64,000 bases of DNA. It comes from Xenophilus aerolatus. Its GTDB lineage: Bacteria > Pseudomonadota > Gammaproteobacteria > Burkholderiales > Burkholderiaceae_C. The notes beneath the pieces are model-generated. The model ran no database searches. It worked only from the letters and a program-made list of their open reading frames with translations, and was not told the origin of the DNA. The translations under genes were made by a program, and so were the position numbers. Position 1 is the first letter of the stretch. Each line of letters begins with the position of its first letter. This document shows positions 1 to 8,588 of the stretch, piece after piece. The stretch spans positions 248,001 to 312,000 of the forward strand of contig JASCNX010000002.1 in NCBI GenBank assembly GCA_029968055.1, given 5' to 3'.

Positions 1-117
1 TGCTGGGCAAGTGATGGCGCCATCGGCTTGCGGGTGAGCCGGAAGGGCCGCCGGCGCCGTCCGGCAGGCGCGTGAAGGCTGACCCGACCCACCGCCTTTC
101 GCGCCGCGCATCCCTCA

Positions 118-146
118 GGGGCCGCCTCCGGGCGGCCTTTTTCTTT
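118..146 (+). terminator. Intrinsic terminator of the gene upstream of the window
   Basis: A 7-bp perfect stem (GGCCGCC at 120-126 with GGCGGCC at 131-137, loop TCCG) is followed by five T, a C and three more T. It ends transcription of whatever lies left of the window. A frame ending Leu-Gly-Lys-stop at 3-14 could be the last codons of that gene; mnmE often follows yidC in related genomes, but this is too little sequence to name it. Confidence 0.8.
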
Positions 147-187
147 GGGTCCGCGCCGCCACCGCCTTTGCTGAAAGAATCGACGCC

Positions 188-1594
188 ATGCTCGCGCAGC
201 TGCAAGACCCCATCGCCGCCGTTGCCACCGCCCCCGGGCGCGGCGCGGTGGGCATCGTGCGCGTGTCGGGACGCGGACTGGCGTCCCTGGCCCAGGCGCT
301 GTGCGGCCGCATCCTGCGACCGCGCGAAGCCACCTACCTGCCTTTCCGGGACGCGGCCGGCGCCGCCATCGACCAGGGGCTCGCCCTGTGGTTTCCGGCG
401 CCGCACTCCTTCACCGGCGAGGACGTGCTCGAGCTGCAGGCGCACGGCGGGCCGGTGGTGCTTCAGCTGCTCCTGGCCCGCTGCCTGGAGGCGGCGGCCG
501 AGACCGACCCGGCCACGGGCCGCCCACGGCTGCAGGGCCTGCGCGTTGCGCAACCCGGCGAATTCAGCCAGCGCGCCTTCCACAACGGCAAGATCGACCT
601 GGCGCAGGCGGAGGCCATCGCCGACCTGATCGACGCCAGCACCGAAGCCGCGGCGCGCAGCGCGGGCCGCTCGCTCAGCGGCGCCTTCTCGCGCGAGATC
701 CATGCGCTGCGCGACGCGCTGATCCATCTGCGTATGCTGGTCGAGGCCACGCTCGACTTCCCGGAGGAAGACATCGACTTCCTCGAGCAGGCCGACGCGC
801 GCGGCCAGCTGCTGGCGCTGCAGCGGCAACTGCAATCCGTGCAGCAGCGCGCACGCCAGGGTGCCCTGCTGCGCGAAGGCATCAAGGTCGTCATCGCCGG
901 CCAGCCCAACGCGGGCAAGAGCTCGCTGCTCAACGCGCTCGCCGGCGCCGAGCTGGCGATCGTCAGCGCCATCGCCGGCACCACGCGCGACGTCGTGGCA
1001 CAGACCATCCAGATCCACGGCGTGCCGCTGCACATCGTCGACACCGCAGGCCTGCGCGAGAGCAGCGACGAGGTCGAGCGCATCGGCATCGCCCGCGCGT
1101 GGGGTCAGATCGAGGATGCCGATGCCCTGCTGCTGCTGCACGACCTGACGCGCGCACAGGAGCCCGACTACCGCAGGGCGGATGCGGCGATCCGCGACAG
1201 CCTGTCGGCGCGGCTGCCGCCCGGCGTGCCGGTGGTGGAGGTCTGGAACAAGGCGGACGCCGCGGCAGGCGTCGATGCCGGCGAGGGCCTGCGGCTGTCG
1301 GCGCGCACGGGCGACGGGATCGAGGCCTTGCGTCAGCGCCTGCTCGAGGTCGCGGGCTGGCAGGCCATGCCCGAAGGGCTGTACCTCGCCCGCGCCCGCC
1401 ATGTGCAGGCGCTGGGTCAGGTCGAGGAGCACCTGGCCCTCGCCATGTCTCACCTGGAGGCCGCATCGCCGCCGCTGGACCTTCTGGCCGAGGAGCTGCG
1501 TCTGGCCCAGAACGCCCTGAATGCCATCACCGGCGAGTTCGGGGCCGATGAACTGCTCGGTGTGATTTTTTCGCGTTTTTGTATTGGAAAGTAG
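188..1594 (+). CDS. mnmE: tRNA uridine-5-carboxymethylaminomethyl(34) synthesis GTPase MnmE
   Basis: MnmE acts with MnmG to put an aminomethyl-type group on C5 of wobble uridine 34 of several tRNAs, using methylene-tetrahydrofolate and GTP. The 468-residue product has the family's normal length and layout: an N-terminal folate-binding domain (about 1-120), a helical domain, and an inserted G domain. The G domain shows the P-loop GQPNAGKSS near residue 237, GTTRD near 264, DTAG near 285 and NKAD near 353. The protein ends in the diagnostic CIGK, whose Cys is the family's conserved C-terminal cysteine. The start ATG follows an intrinsic terminator, so the gene has its own promoter between 147 and 187. 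Housekeeping gene, high certainty. Confidence 0.97.
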   Translation: MLAQLQDPIAAVATAPGRGAVGIVRVSGRGLASLAQALCGRILRPREATYLPFRDAAGAAIDQGLALWFPAPHSFTGEDVLELQAHGGPVVLQLLLARCLEAAAETDPATGRPRLQGLRVAQPGEFSQRAFHNGKIDLAQAEAIADLIDASTEAAARSAGRSLSGAFSREIHALRDALIHLRMLVEATLDFPEEDIDFLEQADARGQLLALQRQLQSVQQRARQGALLREGIKVVIAGQPNAGKSSLLNALAGAELAIVSAIAGTTRDVVAQTIQIHGVPLHIVDTAGLRESSDEVERIGIARAWGQIEDADALLLLHDLTRAQEPDYRRADAAIRDSLSARLPPGVPVVEVWNKADAAAGVDAGEGLRLSARTGDGIEALRQRLLEVAGWQAMPEGLYLARARHVQALGQVEEHLALAMSHLEAASPPLDLLAEELRLAQNALNAITGEFGADELLGVIFSRFCIGK

Positions 1595-1675
1595 CAAGAT
1601 TGCCCGAACAATGGGCCGGCTGTCCGGCGCCGCCGAACCGTCGCGCGTCAGAGCGCCAACAAGACCCCGTACACC

Positions 1676-2143
1676 ATGCCCGCCACCATCCAGGACCTCT
1701 GCCAGGCGATCGCCCAGAACACCAGCGACGACGCCTTTGCGCCGGCCCTGCAGACCGCGCAGTGGGAGGTGCTCGGCTCGTACCTGCAGCCCTTCGAGCT
1801 GGCGGCGGGACAGACGCTGATCGACGAGAACGCGCACGACCGCACGCTGTTCTTCATCGAGTCGGGCTCGGTCAGCGTGCATACGCTCAGCAGCAAGGGC
1901 GAGGTGCAGATCGCCATGCTCAATGCCGGCTCGGCCGTGGGTGAAGGTGCCTTCTTCTCGCGCCAGCCGCGTTCCGCCAGCGTGACGGCCGCGGCGTCCT
2001 GCCGGCTGTGGCGGCTCACGCCGTTGCGCTTCAGCGAAATGGCCAACCGCCAGCCGAGCATCGCGCTCGAACTCACGCTGGCCCTGGGCCTGGTGATGTC
2101 GCGCCGGCTGCGCAGCAAGTCGCGCCGGGTGGCGGTGACCTAG
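1676..2143 (+). CDS. Small cyclic-nucleotide-binding domain (Crp-type) protein
   Basis: The 155-residue protein is essentially one cNMP-binding beta-roll: a region around FELAAGQTLIDENAHDRTLF, a 'FFIESGSVSVHT' strand pair, and the phosphate-binding cassette region 'GSAVGEGAFFSRQPRSASV' near 80-98. There is no helix-turn-helix after it, so it is not a Crp/Fnr transcription factor; it is more likely a stand-alone sensor or partner protein. Cassettes of this type bind cAMP or c-di-GMP, but the ligand cannot be read from the sequence. It starts 81 bases after mnmE on the same strand; no clear Shine-Dalgarno is visible before the ATG. Confidence 0.8.
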   Translation: MPATIQDLCQAIAQNTSDDAFAPALQTAQWEVLGSYLQPFELAAGQTLIDENAHDRTLFFIESGSVSVHTLSSKGEVQIAMLNAGSAVGEGAFFSRQPRSASVTAAASCRLWRLTPLRFSEMANRQPSIALELTLALGLVMSRRLRSKSRRVAVT

Positions 2144-2281
2144 GCACCTCCAAGCCGCGTCGCCACGCGCAGCACCGCGATGGCTGCGCTGCCGGCCGGT
2201 TCGTGTAACAGCGGTCATTGAACGGGCGACAAGCCCGATCGGCCCGGCTACCATGTTACAAAGAGTAGTCGGAGGGCCCAA

Positions 2282-3154
2282 ATGCCTGTGGTATGCGCCG
2301 CGTGCGGCACCGAAAACCGCGAAGCCGCCAAGTTCTGTCGAGGCTGCGGCGCCCGGCTGGCTGGGGCCGCGCCTGCCACGGCCGGTGGAGAGTCGGCTTG
2401 GCCGGTCACCCAGCCCTCCGACCTGGGTGGCTCCGCGGCCGACGAGCGCACGGTGATCCTTCCGTCGCCGGCCGCGGCGTCGCGTCCTGCAGCGCCCGAC
2501 CCGGCGCCTGCCGCCCCCACCTCTGCCCCGCCCGTCCGTGCGCCCGCACCGGTGCCTCCGATGCCCGCTGCCGCACCAGCGTCCAAGGGGCCCTGGATGG
2601 CCGTGGGCGCGATCGCGCTGCTGCTGGTCGCCGGGGCCGGGGCGTTCTGGGTCTTCCGGAACAACGGCGAGGCGGCTCGGCCTGCTCCGGCGCCAGCGGC
2701 AGCAGGAGCCCCAGCGCCGGCGCCATTGGCGCCGCTTGCCCCGGCTCCGGAGCCGGCCGCGCCACAAGCTGCGGCCCTTCCGGAGCCCGCGCCCGCGCCT
2801 GTGCCGCCGCCCGAGCCGGCACCCGCCCCAACCGCGGCACCGGCGCCGACCCCCGCCCCCACCGTCGCGCCGCCGCCCGCCAAGCCCCGGCCGAAGAAGG
2901 AAGCGGCTGTGCCGGTGGTACCCAAGCCGCCGGTCGAGGTGCCGATCGCCGCACCGGTCGCCCCGCCACCGCCGCCACCCCCGCCGCCGCCGACCCCCGA
3001 GGCGGTCTGCGCGGGCCGCAACTTCATCGCGCGCGCGCAGTGCCTGGCCGCCGAGTGCGCCAAGCCGGCCCAGCGTTCCCATCCGCAGTGCGAGGCCGTG
3101 CGCCAGCAGCAGCGGCTGGAGGAAGAGAAGCGCAACCCGACCCTGGCGAACTGA
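2282..3154 (+). CDS. Zinc-ribbon, single-membrane-span, proline/alanine-rich protein
   Basis: The protein (290 residues) opens with a zinc ribbon, CAAC at 5-8 and CRGC at about 20-23. A low-complexity linker follows, then one membrane span near 103-125, then about 120 residues of Pro/Ala-rich sequence with a run of prolines, and a short C-terminal segment with four cysteines. This predicts a cytoplasmic ribbon tethered to the inner membrane with a long periplasmic stalk; the rigid stalk resembles TonB-like spacers in composition only. A good ribosome site (GGAGGG, 5 bases before ATG) fixes the start. The next gene encodes a second ribbon/membrane protein, so the two probably work together. 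Function unknown. Confidence 0.75.
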   Translation: MPVVCAACGTENREAAKFCRGCGARLAGAAPATAGGESAWPVTQPSDLGGSAADERTVILPSPAAASRPAAPDPAPAAPTSAPPVRAPAPVPPMPAAAPASKGPWMAVGAIALLLVAGAGAFWVFRNNGEAARPAPAPAAAGAPAPAPLAPLAPAPEPAAPQAAALPEPAPAPVPPPEPAPAPTAAPAPTPAPTVAPPPAKPRPKKEAAVPVVPKPPVEVPIAAPVAPPPPPPPPPPTPEAVCAGRNFIARAQCLAAECAKPAQRSHPQCEAVRQQQRLEEEKRNPTLAN

Positions 3155-3203
3155 GCGCTCCTTCATCGACCTGCACGCCACCCCACCCCCGAAAGCCCGT
3201 ACC

Positions 3204-4043
3204 GTGCGATGCGCCGCCTGCTCCGCCGAAGTCACCGAAGCCGCGCGCTTTTGTGACGCCTGCGGTGCGGCGGTCTACCAGCAGGCGCCCTCGATCCCAT
3301 CGCCGCCGGCGGACGACGCCGAAGGGGACGCCCGAGCGCCGCGCCGACGGCTCTGGCTGTGGCTGGGCATTCCGCTGACAGGCGCGGCTGTCGCGGGTGC
3401 GGCAGCCAGCCTGATGGCCGCCGCGCCGCCGAGCGTGAGCGCGGACCAGCTGGAAGACGCGCTGCGGGCGGCCATCGCCCAGGGTGATGGCCCGGGCCGC
3501 GACCCGATCTGCGTCGCCAACGGCCTGGCCTACGACGGCCAGCCCGTCAACGTGCAACTGGGCAACACGGGCACGCTGGCCTGGATGGACGCGCTGGCGG
3601 CGGCGGGGCTGTACGCGCCGGGCGAAGAGGCGCCGTCCGGCGGCGTGGCGTCGCAGGCCATCCGCACCTACTCGCCTCGGCCCGCGTTGGCCGACTGGAG
3701 CGGTGCGCGCCACCTGTGCGTGGCCCGGGGGGTGAAGCTCGAGGCGGTGCGCCGGGTCGGTACCGTCCAGTCGATGCGTTTTCGCGGCCAGGCCTATCCC
3801 GGCGTGGTGGCCGAGGTGGTGTGGACGCTGGACGGGCCCGCGCCGTGGCTGCGCGCCCCGGAGGTCGCGGCCGCCTTCGGTGCCGAACTGCCGAGTTGGC
3901 GAGGCGCTCGCTGGGAGGTCACGCCCGAGGGGTGGCGGCTCGTGCAGCGGCGCAATTTCTTCCTGAGCGGCACGCAGTGGCTGACCAGCGAATCGCTGGA
4001 GCGCGTGGCGGGCGCGACGCCGCGCGCCACCTTTGCGCCCTGA
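3204..4043 (+). CDS. Second zinc-ribbon membrane protein, unknown function
   Basis: I read this from a GTG at 3204, which places CAAC and CDAC of a zinc ribbon at the very N-terminus, as in the upstream neighbour; no in-frame ATG gives a complete ribbon. The 279-residue protein then has an acidic and basic linker, one membrane span near residues 55-80, and a C-terminal globular domain of about 190 residues with a probable disulphide pair (ICVAN, HLCVAR). I do not recognise the globular domain. The gene lies 49 bases after the other ribbon protein, so both are probably co-transcribed. The start codon is less certain than the reading frame. Confidence 0.65.
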   Translation: MRCAACSAEVTEAARFCDACGAAVYQQAPSIPSPPADDAEGDARAPRRRLWLWLGIPLTGAAVAGAAASLMAAAPPSVSADQLEDALRAAIAQGDGPGRDPICVANGLAYDGQPVNVQLGNTGTLAWMDALAAAGLYAPGEEAPSGGVASQAIRTYSPRPALADWSGARHLCVARGVKLEAVRRVGTVQSMRFRGQAYPGVVAEVVWTLDGPAPWLRAPEVAAAFGAELPSWRGARWEVTPEGWRLVQRRNFFLSGTQWLTSESLERVAGATPRATFAP

Positions 4044-4125
4044 TCGTCGCCTGCCATCGAAGTGATGGCCGTTCGCGCCCGTCCCTCGGGCCACATGCCG
4101 GAATGCCCGGGAGGCCGTTGGCCCC

Positions 4126-6111
4126 TCAGCCGCGCTGGAGCTTGTCGATGGCCAGGGCCAGCGCGCCCGGCTTGCCGGACAGCACGAGCGTGTCGCCGTC
4201 CGCCAGCACCGTGTCCTCACCGGGCTCGGCCGCCTGGCCGCCCTGCCGCCGCAGGGCCGCCACACGCACGCCCATCGCCTGCAGCGCCAACTGCGCCAGC
4301 GGCCGGCCGATGGCGCGGGCGCCGGCCGTCAGCGTGAAGCTGTCGAGCCGCTCGTGGTCGATCTCGTCCACGGTGTCGTCGTCGGCGCCGTGGAAATAGC
4401 CGCGCAGCAGGTTGTAGCGTGCGTCGCGCTGGTCCTGCACCACGCGGATCACGCGGCGCATCGGCACGCCGACCAGCGCCAGCGCATGGCTGGCCAGCAT
4501 GAGCGAACCCTCGATCGCCTCGGGCACCACCTCGGTGGCACCGGCGGCCTGCAGCTTCTCCAGGTCGTGGTCGTCCTGCGTGCGCACGATCACCGGCACC
4601 TGCGGCGCGTGCGCGCGGATGTTGGCCAGCACCTTGAGCGCGCCCGGCACGTCGAGGTAGGTGATGACGACGGCGCTGGCGCGCGCGAGACCGGCGGCCA
4701 TCAGCGCCTGCAGCCGCGCCGCGTCGCCGAAGACCACCGAGTCGCCCGCGGCGGCGGCCTGGCGCACACGGTCCGGGTCGAGGTCCAGCGCCATGTAGGG
4801 AATGCCTTCGCGTTCCAGCATGCGCGCCAGGTTCTGCCCGCAGCGCCCGTAGCCGCAGATGATCACGTGCTCGGCCGTGTTGATGGTCTTGCGCGCGATG
4901 CTGGTCATCTGTAGCGACTGCTGCATCCAGTCGCTGGCCACCAGCTTGCGCACGATGGCGTTGCTGTACATCACGATGAAGGGCGTGGCCAGCATCGAGA
5001 GGATCATCGACGCCAGCACCGGGTTGGCCAGCCAGGGCGGCAGCAGGCTGCGCTCCTGCGCCAGCGTGAGCAGCACGAAGCCGAATTCGCCGGCCTGTGC
5101 GAGGTACAGGCCGGTGCGCAGCGAGACGCCGGCCGTCGCGCCCAGCGCCCGCGCCAGCACCGTCACCAGCGCCAGCTTGAAAGCCAGCGGCAGCACCAGC
5201 AGCACCGCCACCAGGGCCCAGTGGTCCACCACGACGTGCCAGTCGAGCGACATGCCGATGGTGATGAAGAACAGCCCGAGCAGCACGTCGTGGAAGGCGC
5301 GGATGTCGGTCTCGACCTGGTGCTTGTATTCGGTCTCGGACACCAGCATGCCCGCGATGAAGGCGCCCAGCGCGAGCGACAGCCCGGCCAGCTCGGTCAG
5401 CCAGGCCAGGCCCAGTGTGACCAGCAGCAGGTTGAGCATGAACAGCTCCTCGCTGCGCCGCCGCGCGACCAGCGTGAGCCACCAGCGCATCACGCGCGGG
5501 CCGCCGTAGAGCAGCAGGCCCACCAGCGCCGTCGCCTTGAGCATCGCGATGCCGAGGTCCTTGATCAGTGTCTCGGGCGGCGCCCCGAGCGCGGGGATCA
5601 GCACCAGCAGCGGCACCACGGCCAGGTCCTGGAACAGCAGCACGCCCATCACGCGCCGGCCGTGCTCGCTCTCGAGCTCCAGCCGCTCGGCCATCAGCTT
5701 GACCACGATCGCGGTGCTGCTCATGGTCAGCGCCCCGGACAGCGCCAGCGCCGTCTGCCAGCCCAGCCGCCACTGCGGCGGCAGGAAGCGCGCCAGCACG
5801 AGCGCGCCCATCGTCGCGAGGCCCATCGTCAGCAGCACCTGCAGCAGCCCCAGCCCGAACACGTGCTTGCGCATGGCGCGCAGCTTGGGCAGGCTGAACT
5901 CCAGTCCGATCACGAACATCAGGAACACGACGCCGAACTCGCCCAGGTGCTGGATGCCCTCGTCGTTGTCGGCCAGCTTGAGCGCATGCGGGCCGATCAG
6001 CACGCCGGCCACCAGGTAGCCGAGCATCGGCGGCAGTTTGAGGGAGCGGCAGGCCACCACGCCCAGCACGGCGGCCAGCAGGTACAGCAGCGTAAGTTCG
6101 AAGGAGCTCAA
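4126..6111 (-). CDS. Monovalent cation:proton antiporter, CPA2 / KefB-KefC family
   Basis: A glutathione-gated-type potassium efflux or cation/proton antiporter of the inner membrane. The first 390 or so residues are a hydrophobic CPA2 exchanger domain with many spans, including the signature region 'GEFGVVFLMFVIGLEFSLP'. A Rossmann TrkA-N (RCK) domain follows with GYGRCGQNLA, and then a TrkA-C domain near the C-terminus, matching the usual length of about 600-660 residues. I chose a TTG start at 6111: it gives MSSFELTLLYLL and is preceded by GGAG at a 7-base spacing, whereas upstream in-frame sequence is low-complexity. It is divergent from kdsD. Whether it is KefB, KefC or a sodium/proton exchanger cannot be decided. 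Confidence 0.88.
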   Translation of the reverse strand: MSSFELTLLYLLAAVLGVVACRSLKLPPMLGYLVAGVLIGPHALKLADNDEGIQHLGEFGVVFLMFVIGLEFSLPKLRAMRKHVFGLGLLQVLLTMGLATMGALVLARFLPPQWRLGWQTALALSGALTMSSTAIVVKLMAERLELESEHGRRVMGVLLFQDLAVVPLLVLIPALGAPPETLIKDLGIAMLKATALVGLLLYGGPRVMRWWLTLVARRRSEELFMLNLLLVTLGLAWLTELAGLSLALGAFIAGMLVSETEYKHQVETDIRAFHDVLLGLFFITIGMSLDWHVVVDHWALVAVLLVLPLAFKLALVTVLARALGATAGVSLRTGLYLAQAGEFGFVLLTLAQERSLLPPWLANPVLASMILSMLATPFIVMYSNAIVRKLVASDWMQQSLQMTSIARKTINTAEHVIICGYGRCGQNLARMLEREGIPYMALDLDPDRVRQAAAAGDSVVFGDAARLQALMAAGLARASAVVITYLDVPGALKVLANIRAHAPQVPVIVRTQDDHDLEKLQAAGATEVVPEAIEGSLMLASHALALVGVPMRRVIRVVQDQRDARYNLLRGYFHGADDDTVDEIDHERLDSFTLTAGARAIGRPLAQLALQAMGVRVAALRRQGGQAAEPGEDTVLADGDTLVLSGKPGALALAIDKLQRG

Positions 6112-6256
6112 GCCGCGCTCCGCGGGCGGCGCGCGTGCCTGCCGTCCCGTGCGCGCCTCGCCGCAGCGGCGGCGGTCGGGCGGGGTGCATGGGGGGCGGG
6201 CATGGGCCGATCCTAGCAAGCGCCGTGCGCTTTCCGTGGGGGCACCGGCCGGTCGA

Positions 6257-6262
6257 TAAAAT
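6257..6262 (+). promoter_or_regulatory. -10-like hexamer 6 bases before kdsD start
   Basis: TAAAAT stands out in a very GC-rich context and ends 6 bases before the kdsD ATG. With usual -10 to start-site spacing, transcription would begin at or beside the A of the ATG, giving a leaderless message. No convincing -35 is visible, and there is no Shine-Dalgarno. Confidence 0.45.
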
Positions 6263-6268
6263 TCCGGC

Positions 6269-7255
6269 ATGAGTTCCCTGCCCCTCGATCCCGACGCCCT
6301 CATGGCGCGGGCCCGCGCCACGTTCGACATCGAGGCTGCGGCCGTGCTGGGCCTGAAGGCGCGCCTCGGTGAAGCCTTCGTCGAGGCGGTGCGCCGCATC
6401 CTCCAGGTGCGCGGCCGTGTGGTCGTGATGGGCATGGGCAAGAGCGGGCATGTCGGCCGCAAGATCGCCGCCACGCTGGCCTCCACCGGCACGCCGGCCA
6501 TGTTCGTCCACCCGGCCGAGGCCAGCCACGGCGACCTCGGGATGATCAAGACGGTGGACATCGTCATCGCCATCTCCAACAGCGGCGAAAGCGACGAGCT
6601 GGCCGCCATCCTCCCCGTGATCAAGCGCCAGGGCGTGCCGCTCATCGCGATGACGGGCGGCCTCAAATCCACCCTGGCGCGCCATGCCGACCTGGTGATC
6701 GACACCGGCGTCGACAAGGAGGCCTGTCCACTCAACCTCGCGCCCACCGCCAGCACCACCGCGCAGATGGCCATGGGCGATGCCCTGGCCGTGGCGCTGC
6801 TCGATGCGCGCGGCTTCGGCACCGAGGACTATGCGCGTTCGCACCCCGGCGGCGCCCTTGGCCGCAAGCTGCTCACGCACGTGAGCGACGTCATGCGCTC
6901 GGGCGACGCGGTGCCGCGTGTGTCGCCCACGGCCGGCATCACCGAACTGATGCGCGCCATGAGCAACCAGGGCTTCGGCGCCGCCGCCGTGATGGACGAC
7001 GCCGGCCGCGCCGCCGGCATCTTTACCGACGGCGACCTGCGCCGGCTCATCGAGGCCGGCGCCGACCTGCGCACGCCCACGGCCGCCGACGTCATGCACC
7101 GTAACCCGCGCACCGTGCGGGCCGACGCGCTGGCGGTCGAAGCTGCCGAGCTGATGGAGCAGCACGGCATCACGCGCTTGTTCGTGGTCGACGCCGAGGG
7201 CTGCCTCACGGGTGCGCTCAACACCACCGACCTGATGCGGGCCAAGGTCATCTGA
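6269..7255 (+). CDS. kdsD: D-arabinose-5-phosphate isomerase (KpsF/GutQ family)
   Basis: Converts D-ribulose 5-phosphate to D-arabinose 5-phosphate, the first step of Kdo synthesis for lipopolysaccharide. The 328-residue protein has an N-terminal SIS sugar-isomerase domain with 'GMGKSGHVGRKIAATLASTG' at about 54-73 and 'ISNSGESDE' near 105, followed by two CBS domains from about 205 to the end, as in the family. The stop codon overlaps the kdsC start (TGATG), so kdsD, kdsC and lptC form a translationally coupled operon for Kdo supply and LPS export. Confidence 0.95.
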   Translation: MSSLPLDPDALMARARATFDIEAAAVLGLKARLGEAFVEAVRRILQVRGRVVVMGMGKSGHVGRKIAATLASTGTPAMFVHPAEASHGDLGMIKTVDIVIAISNSGESDELAAILPVIKRQGVPLIAMTGGLKSTLARHADLVIDTGVDKEACPLNLAPTASTTAQMAMGDALAVALLDARGFGTEDYARSHPGGALGRKLLTHVSDVMRSGDAVPRVSPTAGITELMRAMSNQGFGAAAVMDDAGRAAGIFTDGDLRRLIEAGADLRTPTAADVMHRNPRTVRADALAVEAAELMEQHGITRLFVVDAEGCLTGALNTTDLMRAKVI

Positions 7256-7824
7256 TGGCCGGCACCCCCCAGGTCCCGGCGCAGCAGTTCGCCCCCGAGA
7301 CCCTGCTCGCCGCGCAGGGCGTGCGCGTCGCCTTCTTCGACGTCGACGGCGTGCTGACCGACGGCGGCGTGTACTTCAGCGAGGCCGGCGAGACGCTCAA
7401 GCGCTTCTCGATCCTTGATGGCTACGGCCTACAGATGCTGCGCCGCGCGGGCATCGTGCCGGCCGTCATCACGGGCCGCGATTCGAAGCCGCTGCGCGTG
7501 CGGCTGGAGGCACTGGGCATCGACCAGGTGCGCTACGGCACCACCGACAAGCTGCCCGCTGCGCAGGCCATGCTCGACGCGCTGGGCCTGGACTGGGCCC
7601 AGGCTGCCGCCATCGGGGACGACTGGCCGGACCTGCCCGTGCTGCGGCGGGTCGGCTTCGCCGCCGCGCCGGCCAATGCGCACGTCGAAGTGCGCGCGGC
7701 CGTGCACCACGTCACCTCGGCCGGCGGCGGCGAGGGCGCAGCGCGCGAGTTCTGCGACCTGCTGCTGATGGCCGGCGGGCACTATCGCCGGCTGCTCGAT
7801 GCGGCGCAGGGGGGGGTCGCATGA
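7255..7824 (+). CDS. kdsC: 3-deoxy-D-manno-octulosonate-8-phosphate phosphatase
   Basis: Removes phosphate from Kdo 8-phosphate to give Kdo. The 189-residue cytoplasmic enzyme is a small HAD phosphatase (C0 type, no cap) with the nucleophile motif FFDVDGVLTDGG near residues 25-36, a 'VITGRDS' motif II, and 'AAIGDDWPDLPVL' as the Mg-binding motif IV. Length and motifs agree with the family, which works as a tetramer. The ATG overlaps the kdsD stop by one base and its own stop overlaps the lptC ATG (ATGA). Confidence 0.94.
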   Translation: MAGTPQVPAQQFAPETLLAAQGVRVAFFDVDGVLTDGGVYFSEAGETLKRFSILDGYGLQMLRRAGIVPAVITGRDSKPLRVRLEALGIDQVRYGTTDKLPAAQAMLDALGLDWAQAAAIGDDWPDLPVLRRVGFAAAPANAHVEVRAAVHHVTSAGGGEGAAREFCDLLLMAGGHYRRLLDAAQGGVA

Positions 7825-8570
7825 GCCCCAGCCCCGCCGCTCCAAATGGGGCACGCGCCGCAGGCGAAGCCGAAGAGGCACCGATGAGCGCGTCGACACC
7901 GGCGGACACGGTCGAGGGGCGCCGCGAGCGCCTGGGCGGCGTGGCCCGGCTGCGCCAGGGCCTGGATCGCGCGAGCCTGTACCTGCCCATCATCCTCACC
8001 GGCGCGCTGGCGCTGGGCACCTACTGGCTCGTGCGCAATGCGCCGCGCCTGGTGCAGCCCACCGCCCGGCAGGCGCCCACGCACGAGCCCGACTTCTTCA
8101 TGCGCGGCTTCACGGTCAAGAACTTCCTGCCCAACGGCGAACTGCGCAGCGAGTTGTCGGGCAACGAGGGGCGGCACTACCCGGACACCGACACGCTCGA
8201 AGTCGACCAGGTGCGCGTGCGCTCGATCTCGCCCGAGGGCCTGGTCACGCACGCCACCGCCGACCGCGGGCTGTCCAACGGCGACGGCAGCGAGATCCAG
8301 CTCTTCGGCAATGCGGTGGTCATCCGCGACGCGACGGTCACGGCCAACGGGCGTTCGATGCCGCGGCTGGAGTTCCGCGGCGACTTCCTGCATGCCTTCG
8401 TCAACACCGAGCGCGTGAAGTCCAACAAGCCGGTGACGCTGATCCGGGGCTCGGACCGTTTCACGGCCGACTCGATGGATTACGACAACCTCAGCGGGGT
8501 CGCGAACCTCAACGGCCGCGTGCGCGGCCTGCTGGTGCCCTCGGCCGCGGCTGCGGGCGGCAAGCGCTGA
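7821..8570 (+). CDS. lptC: LPS export ABC transporter periplasmic protein LptC
   Basis: LptC is the bitopic inner-membrane subunit that passes LPS from LptB2FG to LptA. The 249-residue product has an unusually long cytoplasmic N-terminus (about 50 residues), one span near 53-72 (LYLPIILTGALALGTYWLV), and a beta-jellyroll periplasmic domain of the LptC/OstA type. An alternative ATG 21 codons in (7884) would give a more typical length, but the ATGA overlap with kdsC supports 7821. Related operons usually continue with lptA and lptB; here the next gene is an SDR enzyme and lptA/lptB are not in the window. Confidence 0.88.
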   Translation: MSPSPAAPNGARAAGEAEEAPMSASTPADTVEGRRERLGGVARLRQGLDRASLYLPIILTGALALGTYWLVRNAPRLVQPTARQAPTHEPDFFMRGFTVKNFLPNGELRSELSGNEGRHYPDTDTLEVDQVRVRSISPEGLVTHATADRGLSNGDGSEIQLFGNAVVIRDATVTANGRSMPRLEFRGDFLHAFVNTERVKSNKPVTLIRGSDRFTADSMDYDNLSGVANLNGRVRGLLVPSAAAAGGKR

Positions 8571-8588
8571 TCCGTGAGACCCCTGCCC

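Noticed and set aside
1-117. 3' end of yidC or another named gene
   Set aside because: Only a few codons could be inside the window (a stop at 12-14 in one frame, 79-81 in another); not enough to identify.
4217-7165. 982-codon minus-strand frame across the Kef gene and kdsD
   Set aside because: Shadow frame spanning two divergent real genes; no recognizable protein features.
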